This document shows, in pieces, positions 28,745 through 37,873 of a stretch of DNA of 61,783 nt. The DNA is from Flavobacteriales bacterium (GTDB lineage: Bacteria; Bacteroidota; Bacteroidia; Flavobacteriales_E; Vicingaceae). The position numbers and the translations under genes are program-made. The notes beneath the pieces are model-generated. The model searched no databases, was not told the origin of the DNA, and saw only the letters and a list, made by a program, of their open reading frames with translations. The stretch covers positions 1-61,783 of the forward strand of contig PALM01000047.1 in NCBI GenBank assembly GCA_002706365.1, given 5' to 3'. Each line of letters opens with the position of its first letter. Position 1 is the first letter of the stretch.

Positions 28745-30409
28745 TTAGAAGGAGTAGGTAAGTCCGCCCCAAACATTGAATCCCTGCACCGGATAATCTT
28801 GGTATTTCTCGTAATTGAGACCGGTGATGTTATTGAACTTTATAAAGGCTGATAATCGCTTAGTATAACGGTACTCAAATGAAAGATTGAGGTCGAAAAT
28901 CGCATCTAAAGTCTCCACACTCTGCTCCAATTGAACAGGATTTGAATTTGGCACTTGATCATACTTTGGCGCATATTGCTCACTCCAATAAATGATATCC
29001 AGTCCAAGTATCAGTTTATCGTAAAGATTGTACTGAGTATTCAAACTTGCAGTGAGTTCAGGTCTGTGCCATGCTCTCTCCAAATCTTTGGTCTCAAAAT
29101 CTGTGTATTCTGCGTTTAAGAAGACTTTTACCTTTTCACTATGGTAAGAGACCTCAGCGCGTAATTTATTCTCTGTAAGCTCGTCATATGCAATAAAGAA
29201 CTGATGGGCTAGCAAGAGATCTCCCGCTGGTGCCTTTAAGAAGAATGGCGCATCCTCGGTTTCAATGCGAGACGCATAGAGATTATAGCTGATCTCTTTG
29301 GTGAATGCTCCTCTCAACCCAAGGAAGAGATTGTACAATTGATTACTATTGGCAATGAACTGTTGCTCTGCCAAAAATGGATTTTGTTGAGTGAATCCAA
29401 AGTAATTGTTACGCTGGATCTCACCTTTCACTCCTGCATAAGGAGTGAGCACATCCTCAAGTACATCATAGCTCACTTCTGCCAATGGATAGAAGTGGAA
29501 AGATGCATTCTCTTCATCTGAAGCGTTCATGTAAACACCCAATCCAGCTTGAATTCTAAATCGATTGCCAAATGATGTGATAGATGGTTTAAGAGCGAAG
29601 ATTCCATTCTCGCTTAGGGTGTCATATTTGTTGTAATCGGCCGATACATCCAATTGGTACAATTCGGCATTCTTAAACTGACTAAAGTTAGCCTTAGCGC
29701 GGAAATAGTTCTCCTGCATTGAAGACTCATTGCTGATGAGGCTGTAGTCTAACTGAACTCTATGACGAATATTGAATGAATCTTGTTTGGTACTTGCAAG
29801 CTCTGTAGACAATTGAAAGCGCTGATATGACTGTTCAAGATCAGACTCTCCCAATTCATCTCCAACGATTCCCGGCAATTCATAGAATCCATAATAACTG
29901 AAATTCCTAAAACCATAATTCAATTCAGTACTTAAGGTATTCCTCTTCCAGAAACGCTTGCCGTAGAATTGAGCAGATCCCTGAGAAAAATTACTCCCTT
30001 TGAGATCATTGATCTCATTTTGATTGAGGAATTTGATATGTCCGCCAGCCGCATATTTTCTGGAGCGCAAACTGTTGTAATACAATTCTGCAAATGGAGT
30101 CAATGCATTCCCCACTCCTACCCTTGCGTATCCATTGTATAGTTTTACCAATGGCTCCCCTTTGATCCTTGCAGCCTCAATTGGCTCCGGCTGGAAGCTC
30201 ACTGGGTAGCGACGGTCGATCAACTTATACTCGAGCTTAGTATTTAACTTTAGGGTATCATCGATCTCAGCTCTTTGTTTGATCTTATCTGCATCGATCA
30301 AGACCGGTTGATAATCCTTTACCACTCTAAAAGTATCAGAAGGCAGCTCCCTTTGCGCCATCAGAAAGATAGGGGCTAACAGCAATATGAGGCTAAGCTT
30401 AGTCTTCAT
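28745..30409 (-). CDS. Outer-membrane beta-barrel protein, function unknown
   Basis: A 554-residue exported protein. A signal peptide ends near residue 18 (LAPIFLMAQ) and is followed by a segment with VKDYQPVLIDADKI that resembles plug-like or periplasmic N-termini of Bacteroidota porins. The remainder alternates polar and aromatic strands (for example LFLGLRGAFTKEISYNLYAS and AHQFFIAYDEL) and ends in an aromatic WGGLTYSF, the usual final strand of an outer-membrane barrel. No TonB box is seen. Its start overlaps the TPR gene stop by 11 bases, so the two proteins are made together. It could be a TPR-assisted channel or assembly factor; the actual role is unknown. Confidence 0.75.
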   Translation of the reverse strand: MKTKLSLILLLAPIFLMAQRELPSDTFRVVKDYQPVLIDADKIKQRAEIDDTLKLNTKLEYKLIDRRYPVSFQPEPIEAARIKGEPLVKLYNGYARVGVGNALTPFAELYYNSLRSRKYAAGGHIKFLNQNEINDLKGSNFSQGSAQFYGKRFWKRNTLSTELNYGFRNFSYYGFYELPGIVGDELGESDLEQSYQRFQLSTELASTKQDSFNIRHRVQLDYSLISNESSMQENYFRAKANFSQFKNAELYQLDVSADYNKYDTLSENGIFALKPSITSFGNRFRIQAGLGVYMNASDEENASFHFYPLAEVSYDVLEDVLTPYAGVKGEIQRNNYFGFTQQNPFLAEQQFIANSNQLYNLFLGLRGAFTKEISYNLYASRIETEDAPFFLKAPAGDLLLAHQFFIAYDELTENKLRAEVSYHSEKVKVFLNAEYTDFETKDLERAWHRPELTASLNTQYNLYDKLILGLDIIYWSEQYAPKYDQVPNSNPVQLEQSVETLDAIFDLNLSFEYRYTKRLSAFIKFNNITGLNYEKYQDYPVQGFNVWGGLTYSF

Positions 30410-33400
30410 TGGGCACCTCCTTTTGATTCACATCCATATCTCCACCTGTACTTTCCTCTCCACTTATATCTATCTCTATAGGTTTAGCGGTATCCTTAGA
30501 ATTCTCGATCTCCTCCTCTCTCTTATTCATAATGGCCAATTTCTCCTTGGCGATCTCTACAAGTTCGGGAATACCCGCATTATCGATCACAGATTGGAAA
30601 GTAATACGCGCATTATAGAAATCCTCTCTCGCTAGGAAATTGTCGGCTAGAAGAATGAAGCCCTTGGCAATCCAATATGGATAAGTGGGAACCTGATCCA
30701 CTAATCTATAGATCATGGTGTCACTTTTGGAGTGATCTCCGTTTAGATAATAGATCCTTGCAGCTAAATACTTCGCCTCTGCTCCTCTTTCAGTATTTGA
30801 TTTAGCCAGACTGTCGAGCAATTCAATAGATTCTTGATACTCTTCTTGATCATATGAGATTCTGGCTAAGATCATTTTTGATTTTTCCCACAGATCTGTA
30901 GAAATTGGATCTCTTTGCAATAAGGTGTTGGCCATTCTCTTGGCATCCTCAAACTTCTCCTCTTCAACATAAAGACTCAGCAATTTCTCTTCTGCTTGAT
31001 TGATCCAGTTCTGACTCTTAGCTGTTTCAACTATCTTCTCATAGTTTCGGATCGCCTGCGTATTGCTGTCCATCTCTTCATACAATCTGGCCAGTGCGTA
31101 GTACGACTTCTCTGTAAACTTATTGGTAGCCTGGGCTACTACATATTCAAAGTCTTGAATAGCCTCTTGTCTAAAGCCCTGACGGGATTCGCAATCTCCT
31201 CTATAGAAATGAGCGTTCAAACTAAACAGCCCATTTGGATATCGCTTCAAATAGTTGGTCAGATCCCTAACCGCTTTCTCACACTTTCCTTCCAAATAGT
31301 GATTCTCTGCAATTACATAAGCAGTTGAATCCAGCTTAGACTTGGAAATATCCGCGAATGGCACTCCATTCACATAATCTTCAAAAGCTTTTAGGTCGCC
31401 TTGATCGATGAAGATCTTCCTCACTTTCTCCAATGCTTCTTTTGCAGAGCGTGTAGAAGGATATTCTTTGATCACATGATCGAATGCATTCAATGCAAGC
31501 TTATCTTCCTCTCTGTTGTAATGGATCAAGCCAACCTTTAAATAGGCTTCGGCAAGCAGATTACTCTTTGGATGTTCATTTATCAGCTGATTGTAATAGG
31601 TAAGGGCATCCTCAGGCAAATTAAGCACCAAGTAAGTCTTCCCTATTTCATTCAATGCATCGTCAGTGTAGATCGAGCTCTCCTTACGATCGATCAATTT
31701 CTTTAAGGTCTGGACTTTAGCCTTGTAGTTACCCAGTAATCCTTGAGAGATTGAAAGCTGAAGCAAGCTGTAGTCTGTATGAGCCACATTCAATCGAACA
31801 GCCTTATCATAGGCTTCAATGGCTTGATTGTATTTCTTCTGTACAAAATAGCCATCTCCCATTCGGATATATGAATCATTGATAAGCCCTTTGAACTTGC
31901 GATCTTCATTATTCACATACTCTTGAAACCAAAAGATAGAACTCGGATAATTTCCCTTTTCATAATAGGAATATGCCAAGTTGTAATAGGCTCTATTGAA
32001 ATAGGAAACGGAGCGACTACCCGCTGAGGATAAGAAATTGGTATAATGGAAGATCGCATTGTCGTAATCTTCTTGTTGATGATAACTTTCAGCCATCCAA
32101 TAGGTCGCCTTTGCTTTGATCTCTGGATTGCGATTGATCTCTACTGCCGCTTTGAACAATGCGATAGCTTCTTCATAATCATCCATATTATAGAGCTCTA
32201 CCCCTCTGTAGTAAGAAATTCTCTGTTTGGCATCTACCAATCGAATATCCTTGCTATTGATCCTATCGATCGACTTCAATGCCTCTTCGTAATTCTTGGT
32301 TGTATAGTATACTCCCAATAAGTATTCATAGGCATCATCTAGCTTCTCTGAGTTTGGATATTCAGATATGAAAGTCTCAAAAGCCTTGATCGCATCATCG
32401 TAAGGATGAAAAGAGAGCTCATATGCTAGCTTCGCATAATTGAAAAGCGCATCTTCTTGCAACTTCTCATCGGCATCATATTCTGAAGCGAACTTGAATG
32501 CCGTTCTTGCTTCAGATTTACGATCGCTTTTTATGGCAGCAGATGCAATGTAATAATAGGCCGACTGCGAAAGGCTGTCGTTCTCACCAATTGCCTTTTG
32601 CAAAGAGGATACAGCAAGATCATACTCTCCAGATTTATAATAGGCATAGCCCAACTGATATCGATCTTCCTGATCTGCAGGTCTGCGAAGAATGTAATCG
32701 TTCAGATAAGGTGCCGCCTCTTCATATTGCTCTGTCTCGTAATAAGCATCTCCAATTAGCTTCTTGATCTCCAACTCTCTCCTTGGAATAACAGAATCCA
32801 ACAATGGTGGGGCGTATTCGATCAATTCCTCATAGCGCTCTTGCAAATAGTAGATCTGACTGATATAATAAGGAACTACCGGTCCGAACTGTGGATCATT
32901 CTGAATCTTGTGAAAATCCTCTAATGCTGTCTGATACTTGCCGTTTTCATAGGAAATATGAGCATAGTAATAACGGGCTGGAGTTACATAAGTATTATCT
33001 ACGTCTTTGATCTCATAGAAATACTGAGCAGCTTGATCCTTCTGTCCTTCTTGCAAATAGGAATATCCAAGCTTGAAATTATACTCAGCTCTTTCTTCAT
33101 TATTTAGGTCTAATGGATCGAGCTTTCTAAAGATCACGATAAGCTCATAATAATCCTTCTTTCTAAAGTAGTATCTACCCAAATTGAAGATGGCACTACT
33201 TCTATGAGCATTATCGGGGTTTTGCTCGATAAATCTTTTGAGTAAGACTTCAGCATCATCATGAAAGAGATGCACTGCACATACTGCGTGATAATATTGG
33301 GCATCTATGCGGACTTCAGAATGCGGATTGCTGATGGCATCCATGGTGTTCTGAAAATTCTCTTGAGCAGGAAGGTATTTTTCCTTTTGAAATAAGTCTA

Positions 33401-33536
33401 AACCATCTCGGAATTCCGGATAGGCCTCTTCGAAAACCATGCTCTGCTGAGCATTTGACTGCCCGACAAATCCCAGCTGAATCAGCAAGAATAACAGGCT
33501 AAGTATGCGGTATGATTGGATATATTTCTTTGGCAA
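30399..33536 (-). CDS. Large tetratricopeptide-repeat periplasmic protein
   Basis: A 1045-residue exported protein composed almost entirely of TPR and Sel1/BamD-like helix pairs. A signal peptide covers about 1-29 (ending QSNAQ). Roughly two dozen repeats follow, such as DQEDRYQLGYAYYKSGEYDL and NPDNAHRSSAIFNLGRYYF, then a short acidic tail (about 1015-1045). The start is TTG at 33536, preceded by a strong GGAGGAG Shine-Dalgarno, unusual in this window. TPR arrays scaffold protein complexes; this one probably supports the beta-barrel encoded by the overlapping downstream gene. No lipobox is seen, so it may be soluble in the periplasm. Confidence 0.85.
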   Translation of the reverse strand: MPKKYIQSYRILSLLFLLIQLGFVGQSNAQQSMVFEEAYPEFRDGLDLFQKEKYLPAQENFQNTMDAISNPHSEVRIDAQYYHAVCAVHLFHDDAEVLLKRFIEQNPDNAHRSSAIFNLGRYYFRKKDYYELIVIFRKLDPLDLNNEERAEYNFKLGYSYLQEGQKDQAAQYFYEIKDVDNTYVTPARYYYAHISYENGKYQTALEDFHKIQNDPQFGPVVPYYISQIYYLQERYEELIEYAPPLLDSVIPRRELEIKKLIGDAYYETEQYEEAAPYLNDYILRRPADQEDRYQLGYAYYKSGEYDLAVSSLQKAIGENDSLSQSAYYYIASAAIKSDRKSEARTAFKFASEYDADEKLQEDALFNYAKLAYELSFHPYDDAIKAFETFISEYPNSEKLDDAYEYLLGVYYTTKNYEEALKSIDRINSKDIRLVDAKQRISYYRGVELYNMDDYEEAIALFKAAVEINRNPEIKAKATYWMAESYHQQEDYDNAIFHYTNFLSSAGSRSVSYFNRAYYNLAYSYYEKGNYPSSIFWFQEYVNNEDRKFKGLINDSYIRMGDGYFVQKKYNQAIEAYDKAVRLNVAHTDYSLLQLSISQGLLGNYKAKVQTLKKLIDRKESSIYTDDALNEIGKTYLVLNLPEDALTYYNQLINEHPKSNLLAEAYLKVGLIHYNREEDKLALNAFDHVIKEYPSTRSAKEALEKVRKIFIDQGDLKAFEDYVNGVPFADISKSKLDSTAYVIAENHYLEGKCEKAVRDLTNYLKRYPNGLFSLNAHFYRGDCESRQGFRQEAIQDFEYVVAQATNKFTEKSYYALARLYEEMDSNTQAIRNYEKIVETAKSQNWINQAEEKLLSLYVEEEKFEDAKRMANTLLQRDPISTDLWEKSKMILARISYDQEEYQESIELLDSLAKSNTERGAEAKYLAARIYYLNGDHSKSDTMIYRLVDQVPTYPYWIAKGFILLADNFLAREDFYNARITFQSVIDNAGIPELVEIAKEKLAIMNKREEEIENSKDTAKPIEIDISGEESTGGDMDVNQKEVPNED

Positions 33537-33702
33537 TTGAGCTCCTCCGGATTCTTCCTTTAATAGATGATTAAAATTAGCGCGAGCCCCCTGCTGAGAG
33601 GATTTGAGCTTGTCTAAGTTTTCAACTCATTTATGTTAACAGATATTGCCCTAATCTTCCTTTCTCTCTTTGCCAATTTAAGCTATGCAGCTTGGGAATT
33701 TC

Positions 33703-33710
33703 TATATTTG
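33703..33710 (+). promoter_or_regulatory. -7 box of ftsE
   Basis: TATATTTG is a perfect -7 match 16 bases before the chosen ftsE ATG, giving a leader of only about 10 bases. It supports the downstream start over the ATG at 33685. Confidence 0.45.
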
Positions 33711-33726
33711 TCGTAAATCTCATCCT

Positions 33727-34422
33727 ATGCCTGGAACTGCCATTATAGAATTGAATTCTGTTAATATCTTTCAAAAGAAGCATTTAGTGCTTGCCAATAT
33801 TGGCCTGCGAATTGAAAAAGGAGAGATGGTATACCTAGTAGGTAAAAATGGCAGTGGAAAAAGTAGTTTTCTAAAAACTTTATATGCCGAGCTGAAGCTC
33901 AAAGAAGGTCAAGGACAAGTGGCGGGTTTCGATCTAGCTAAGATCAAGCGCAAAAAAGTGCCTTTTCTCAGAAGAAAGGTGGGTATCATCTTTCAAGATT
34001 TTCAGTTGCTGACCGACAGAACAGTGAAAGACAATCTAAAATTTGTGATGAAGGCAACAGGCTGGAAGGGCAAAAAACTGATTGACGAAGGTATTCAGAC
34101 CGTACTTTCTAAAGTAGGATTGGAAAACAAAGGCTTTAAGATGCCTCATGAACTTTCAGGAGGCGAGCAACAAAGAGTGGCTATTGCCAGAGCCCTGCTC
34201 AATGACCCCGAAGTTCTCTTAGCCGATGAGCCAACTGGAAATTTGGATCCTGAAACTTCTTTGGAGATCATGAAATTGTTGGTGGCAATTAGTAAGAATG
34301 ATAAAGCTGTGCTGGTGGCGACTCATGATTATGAGTTGATCAGAAAATTCCCCGGTAGAGTACTTCAATTCGAAAATGAGACAATTACGGAGCCTCAGCG
34401 CACCATTCCTTCAGGATCATAG
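33727..34422 (+). CDS. ftsE: FtsE-like cell division ABC ATPase
   Basis: A 231-residue ABC ATPase of the FtsE/LolD group. Walker A is GKNGSGKSS (near 39-47), the signature is ELSGGEQQRVAIARALL, Walker B is VLLADEPTGNLDPET, and the H-loop is VATHDYEL. With the membrane protein FtsX, FtsE activates peptidoglycan hydrolases during division. I chose the ATG at 33727 because a TATATTTG promoter box lies between it and the upstream ATG at 33685. No ftsX is in the window. The 3' end overlaps the end of the convergent glycosyltransferase gene by 38 bases. Confidence 0.9.
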   Translation: MPGTAIIELNSVNIFQKKHLVLANIGLRIEKGEMVYLVGKNGSGKSSFLKTLYAELKLKEGQGQVAGFDLAKIKRKKVPFLRRKVGIIFQDFQLLTDRTVKDNLKFVMKATGWKGKKLIDEGIQTVLSKVGLENKGFKMPHELSGGEQQRVAIARALLNDPEVLLADEPTGNLDPETSLEIMKLLVAISKNDKAVLVATHDYELIRKFPGRVLQFENETITEPQRTIPSGS

Positions 34423-35515
34423 CTGAAGTCTGATTGTCGAAAGATTCGGCGGCCTTCTCTATTCTTTTCTTTATCCTTTCTTCCTCTAGCTCTTCTTTGA
34501 AGGCACTTTCTATCTGAGCTTTCCATTCTGCTGCACTTTCCGCAAGCGAACAGAATTCCTCAAATTCATCATCTACCAGCATTTTTCTATTGAGTACGAT
34601 CTCATTAGCTTGAAAAAGAGCTTGAACCCATTTAAGTTTGATTCCAGTTGCTTGTGGAGTGGGCAAACAGCATACTTTCGATTCAGCAATTAGTCTTTTA
34701 AGATCAGAATCACTCAATTCTCCAAGGTATTCAGCTTGTTGGCACTCATCGATCTTCTTAAGAAGATCACTTTCTGCTCCCCTTCCTGCGATCTTTAAAG
34801 AATAGTTCAAATCATTGAATATTCCGATCAAGAACTCAACTGCCTCAATATTCTCTTCAACTGCTAAATTCCCAAAATAGATCGCCTGATCCTCTATATG
34901 CTTGATCAAGGAATCCTCTCGCTTTACGAAAGGGTGAAATACCGGAAGGTATCTGGCATCATTGTGCAGCGACTGATAATGATCTTGCTCTTTCTTACTC
35001 AAACAAAAAAGTACATCGGCCAAAGCCAAACGCTTATCAAAATACTTGAGCTTCTGAGATTCAATTCCGTAATACGACTTCTTATACAGACTACTACTTT
35101 GCTTAGAAAGCGCCTTATAATAGTCGGCTTCTAGATTATGGACTCTCACAGCAGTTTTGCGTCCTTTCAATTTAGGATGACCAAGGAAATAGGTAGTGTG
35201 AAGTCCCTCAAAGAGGATTGGAGCATTATCCTGAGATAAATGATCCAATAAAGATGGGTGATTTCTACTACTAACTATATATGGAGTAGCTGAAAGCTGA
35301 GCCATGATGCCAGTCTTACGAGGATAATAATAAACCTCCGCACAGACCTTTTTCAGCTCTTCTTGTTCTGATCGTCCGTAATGAAAGCAATGAAGTACGA
35401 CCGATAAACCCACATCTTTCAATGCTTTGAGCTTGTGATACACATCCATCACCCCGCCATAGTCGGCCGGATAGGGCACATCAAAGGATACGATATGTAA
35501 ATCTACCTTAGTCAT
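34385..35515 (-). CDS. GT-B fold glycosyltransferase
   Basis: A 376-residue protein with the two-domain GT-B layout. The N-terminal acceptor domain opens VDLHIVSFDVPYPADYGGVM and includes VRVHNLEADYYKAL. The C-terminal nucleotide-sugar domain contains AIYFGNLAVEENIEAVEFLI and a CLPTPQATGIKLKWVQAL loop where the donor-binding acidic motif would lie, though the usual E-x7-E motif is not clear. Acceptor and donor are unknown. Its start overlaps the end of the upstream glycosyltransferase by 8 bases, so the pair forms a two-gene operon. It is convergent with ftsE. Confidence 0.78.
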   Translation of the reverse strand: MTKVDLHIVSFDVPYPADYGGVMDVYHKLKALKDVGLSVVLHCFHYGRSEQEELKKVCAEVYYYPRKTGIMAQLSATPYIVSSRNHPSLLDHLSQDNAPILFEGLHTTYFLGHPKLKGRKTAVRVHNLEADYYKALSKQSSSLYKKSYYGIESQKLKYFDKRLALADVLFCLSKKEQDHYQSLHNDARYLPVFHPFVKREDSLIKHIEDQAIYFGNLAVEENIEAVEFLIGIFNDLNYSLKIAGRGAESDLLKKIDECQQAEYLGELSDSDLKRLIAESKVCCLPTPQATGIKLKWVQALFQANEIVLNRKMLVDDEFEEFCSLAESAAEWKAQIESAFKEELEEERIKKRIEKAAESFDNQTSAMILKEWCAEAP

Positions 35516-36614
35516 TCAGCGCACTTTCAACAATTTTGATCATCACCTTAGCCTCATTCTCCCATGAGTATTGCTGAGATAACTCTTTAGCATTACTTTG
35601 CCAGTTTGATAATTGATCTGAATCTAACATATCTCTGATCTGTTGCGCTAAGTCTTCTGCATCATGAGATCGCAGCTTCTCGCCTACTTCTTTGCCATCT
35701 AGCAAAAGTTCAACCTTTTTCAAAGGAGAGTAAAGCACAGCAGTTCCAGCTTGAAGATAATCAAATAGCTTATTGGGTATGGCATATTGATAGCTCAATC
35801 CCATTGGGCGTTCAAGAGACACTCCAATTGCCGCTCTTTCAGTGTATTTTTTTAGTTCCGAGGCTTCTTTTCTTCCGAAAAAAGTAATCTGCTCATTCAA
35901 TCCCAAAGATCTAGTCAAATTCACCAACTCCTTTTCAATATCTCCGGCACCGAAGATCCAAAGCTCGACACCTTCGAGTAATGAACTATTGAAAGCGCGA
36001 ATCAACTCCTCCAACCCACGACCTACATTCAATGCTCCTTGATAGATCACCGCATTTTGCTTTTTCGACTCGATTATTGAGTCCTGCTTAAATGGAAAGT
36101 TCCTGACCAATCCCATTTTGACTCCATACTTCTTATGATAAACTTCAGCTATGGACGGACTCACGGTATAAGCATGCTTGATCTTTGGCAGAAATTTCCT
36201 TTCAATCCTCTCCCATATGGCTTTAACTTTTGGTCGATCGATCAATTCAGGGACTTCCGTAAAATATTCATGAGAATCATAGACGATTGCCTTGCCTCTT
36301 ATTTTAGCGGCCAAATAATTCGCCGGAAGGGTATCTAGGTCATTGGCGATCAGCAGATCGTATTTGGCAAAAAGTAAATGGAAGAAAAGCTTGAGATTCA
36401 GATTGAAATAAAAGAGTGGCCCTTTATTGAACCAAAGCTTGAACCTTTTGGTGGGATATGGTCTATCAATCGGCATCGACTTCCCTTTGAGAAATCTTCC
36501 TAGCAATACAAGATCATAACCTTCAGCAATTAAAGATTTACATACCTTTTGCAAGCGCTGATCTGAGTTCAGGTCATTGCTTACGGATAATATGATCTTG
36601 GCTTTAGCACTCAT
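35508..36614 (-). CDS. GT4-family glycosyltransferase
   Basis: A 368-residue GT-B enzyme of the glycosyltransferase 4 type. The N-terminal half has VYDSHEYFTEVPELIDRP. The C-terminal half opens with AVIYQGALNVGRGLEELIRA and continues with ELWIFGAGDIEKEL, then an E-rich donor region (SLERPMGLSYQYAIPNKLFD) and YLQAGTAVLYSP. Such enzymes are cytoplasmic or membrane-associated and add sugars to lipid-linked or lipopolysaccharide acceptors; the precise substrate is unknown. It is divergent from murB, with 55 bases between start codons. It pairs with the overlapping gene at 34385-35515. Confidence 0.85.
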   Translation of the reverse strand: MSAKAKIILSVSNDLNSDQRLQKVCKSLIAEGYDLVLLGRFLKGKSMPIDRPYPTKRFKLWFNKGPLFYFNLNLKLFFHLLFAKYDLLIANDLDTLPANYLAAKIRGKAIVYDSHEYFTEVPELIDRPKVKAIWERIERKFLPKIKHAYTVSPSIAEVYHKKYGVKMGLVRNFPFKQDSIIESKKQNAVIYQGALNVGRGLEELIRAFNSSLLEGVELWIFGAGDIEKELVNLTRSLGLNEQITFFGRKEASELKKYTERAAIGVSLERPMGLSYQYAIPNKLFDYLQAGTAVLYSPLKKVELLLDGKEVGEKLRSHDAEDLAQQIRDMLDSDQLSNWQSNAKELSQQYSWENEAKVMIKIVESALND

Positions 36615-36655
36615 TTTAAACGAAAGTCAGCATATTTTTTTAATGGTAGGAAGTC

Positions 36656-36663
36656 TATCTTTG
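36656..36663 (+). promoter_or_regulatory. -7 box of murB, almost on the start codon
   Basis: TATCTTTG is a perfect -7 match ending only 6 bases before the murB ATG. Transcription starting about seven bases downstream would yield an almost leaderless message. A T-run about 18 bases upstream could act as the -33 element. Confidence 0.5.
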
Positions 36664-36669
36664 TCGCCC

Positions 36670-37683
36670 ATGGAGGAAAACAAAGACCTAAGCAAACTCA
36701 ACACCTTTGGGATATCTGCCAAAGCTGCAAAATTCGTAAAGATAGAAAGCGTAGAGGAAGCACAAGACTTCTTCGCAAATCCTCCTAAAGAAGAGATCCT
36801 GATACTTGGTGGCGGCAGCAACATTTTGCTAAAAAACGACTTTGAAGGAGTTGTAGTATACAATGAGATCAAGGGAATAAAAGTAGAATCAGAAGACTCC
36901 GAAATGGTGATGATCAGGGCCAATGCCGGAGAGAACTGGCATGAGTTTGTGATGCATTGCATTGAAAAAGGGTATGCTGGTATAGAAAACCTCTCACTGA
37001 TCCCCGGAAAAGTTGGCGCCAGTCCTATGCAGAATATAGGCGCCTATGGCGTAGAAGTAAAGGAAGTCATTGAAAGTGTTGAAGCGGTGAGCACAATTGA
37101 CGGCTCTTTGAGAGTCTTCAGCAATAATGAATGTGAATTCGACTATAGATCAAGCATTTTCAAGACCCGCTTGAAAGGAAAGTATTTCATTACTTCAGTG
37201 AATTTCCGACTACAAAAAACACCTAGCTTCAAAACCAGCTATGGTGCTATCCAGGAGCAATTGGCTAAAATGGGTATTGCCGAGTCTGCGCTCACCATCA
37301 AAGCAGTTTCCGATGCGGTTATTGCCATTCGACAGTCTAAGCTTCCAGACCCTAAGGAAATTGGCAATTCGGGGAGTTTCTTCAAAAATCCGATCGTTCC
37401 TACGGCTAAATACGAAGAACTAAAAGCAAAGCATGAGAATATGCCCGCATATCCATCAGCTGATGGACAGATGAAACTGGCGGCCGGTTGGTTGATCGAG
37501 CAAGCCGGCTGGAAAGGTTTCAGAGAAGGTGATTATGGAGTTCATCAAAAACAGGCCTTGGTTTTAGTGAATTATGGGAATGCTACTGGAGAAGAAATCT
37601 ATTATTTATCTGAAAGGATCATTAGATCAGTTGAAGAGAAGTTTGGGGTTCTTTTGGAACGAGAGGTTAATATAATAAGCTAA
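36670..37683 (+). CDS. murB: UDP-N-acetylmuramate dehydrogenase (UDP-N-acetylenolpyruvoylglucosamine reductase)
   Basis: A 337-residue FAD enzyme that reduces UDP-GlcNAc-enolpyruvate to UDP-MurNAc in peptidoglycan synthesis. It opens MEENKDLSKLNTFGISAKAA, the conserved start of MurB, with FAD-binding ILGGGSNILL, IPGKVGASPMQNIGAYGVEV and the catalytic-serine region NSGSFFKNPIV, followed by GDYGVHQKQALVLVNYG. The enzyme is of the longer type I class. The ATG at 36670 matches the family start; an upstream in-frame ATG at 36577 would run into the divergent promoter and glycosyltransferase gene, so it is rejected. Confidence 0.96.
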   Translation: MEENKDLSKLNTFGISAKAAKFVKIESVEEAQDFFANPPKEEILILGGGSNILLKNDFEGVVVYNEIKGIKVESEDSEMVMIRANAGENWHEFVMHCIEKGYAGIENLSLIPGKVGASPMQNIGAYGVEVKEVIESVEAVSTIDGSLRVFSNNECEFDYRSSIFKTRLKGKYFITSVNFRLQKTPSFKTSYGAIQEQLAKMGIAESALTIKAVSDAVIAIRQSKLPDPKEIGNSGSFFKNPIVPTAKYEELKAKHENMPAYPSADGQMKLAAGWLIEQAGWKGFREGDYGVHQKQALVLVNYGNATGEEIYYLSERIIRSVEEKFGVLLEREVNIIS

Positions 37684-37690
37684 TTCTGGC

Positions 37691-37830
37691 TAGGTCACAG
37701 AGGTCCGCTAGTAGGCGGACTACACAGAGAAGGCACCCTTCTTCGCTTGCATCTCGACTCCACTCGATGTGACAGCTACGAAGGGCAAAGCGGAGAAACA
37801 CAGAGGCATCGCAGGATTTGCAATCCTGCG
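37691..37830. repeat. Cluster of short intergenic palindromes and repeats
   Basis: Between murB and the CpsB-type gene. GTCCGC/GCGGAC (37703-37708 and 37715-37720) pair across 6 bases. CGCAGGATT/AATCCTGCG (37810-37818 and 37822-37830) pair perfectly across 3 bases. A CATCTCGACTCCACTCGATG unit spans about 37750-37769. These look like the imperfect palindromic repeats scattered between genes in Bacteroidota. The second hairpin could also terminate transcription from either flanking gene. Confidence 0.6.
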
Positions 37831-37873
37831 CTACTAAAAGCAAGTCTTTTCTCTTTGCTCTTTATTCTTTGCT

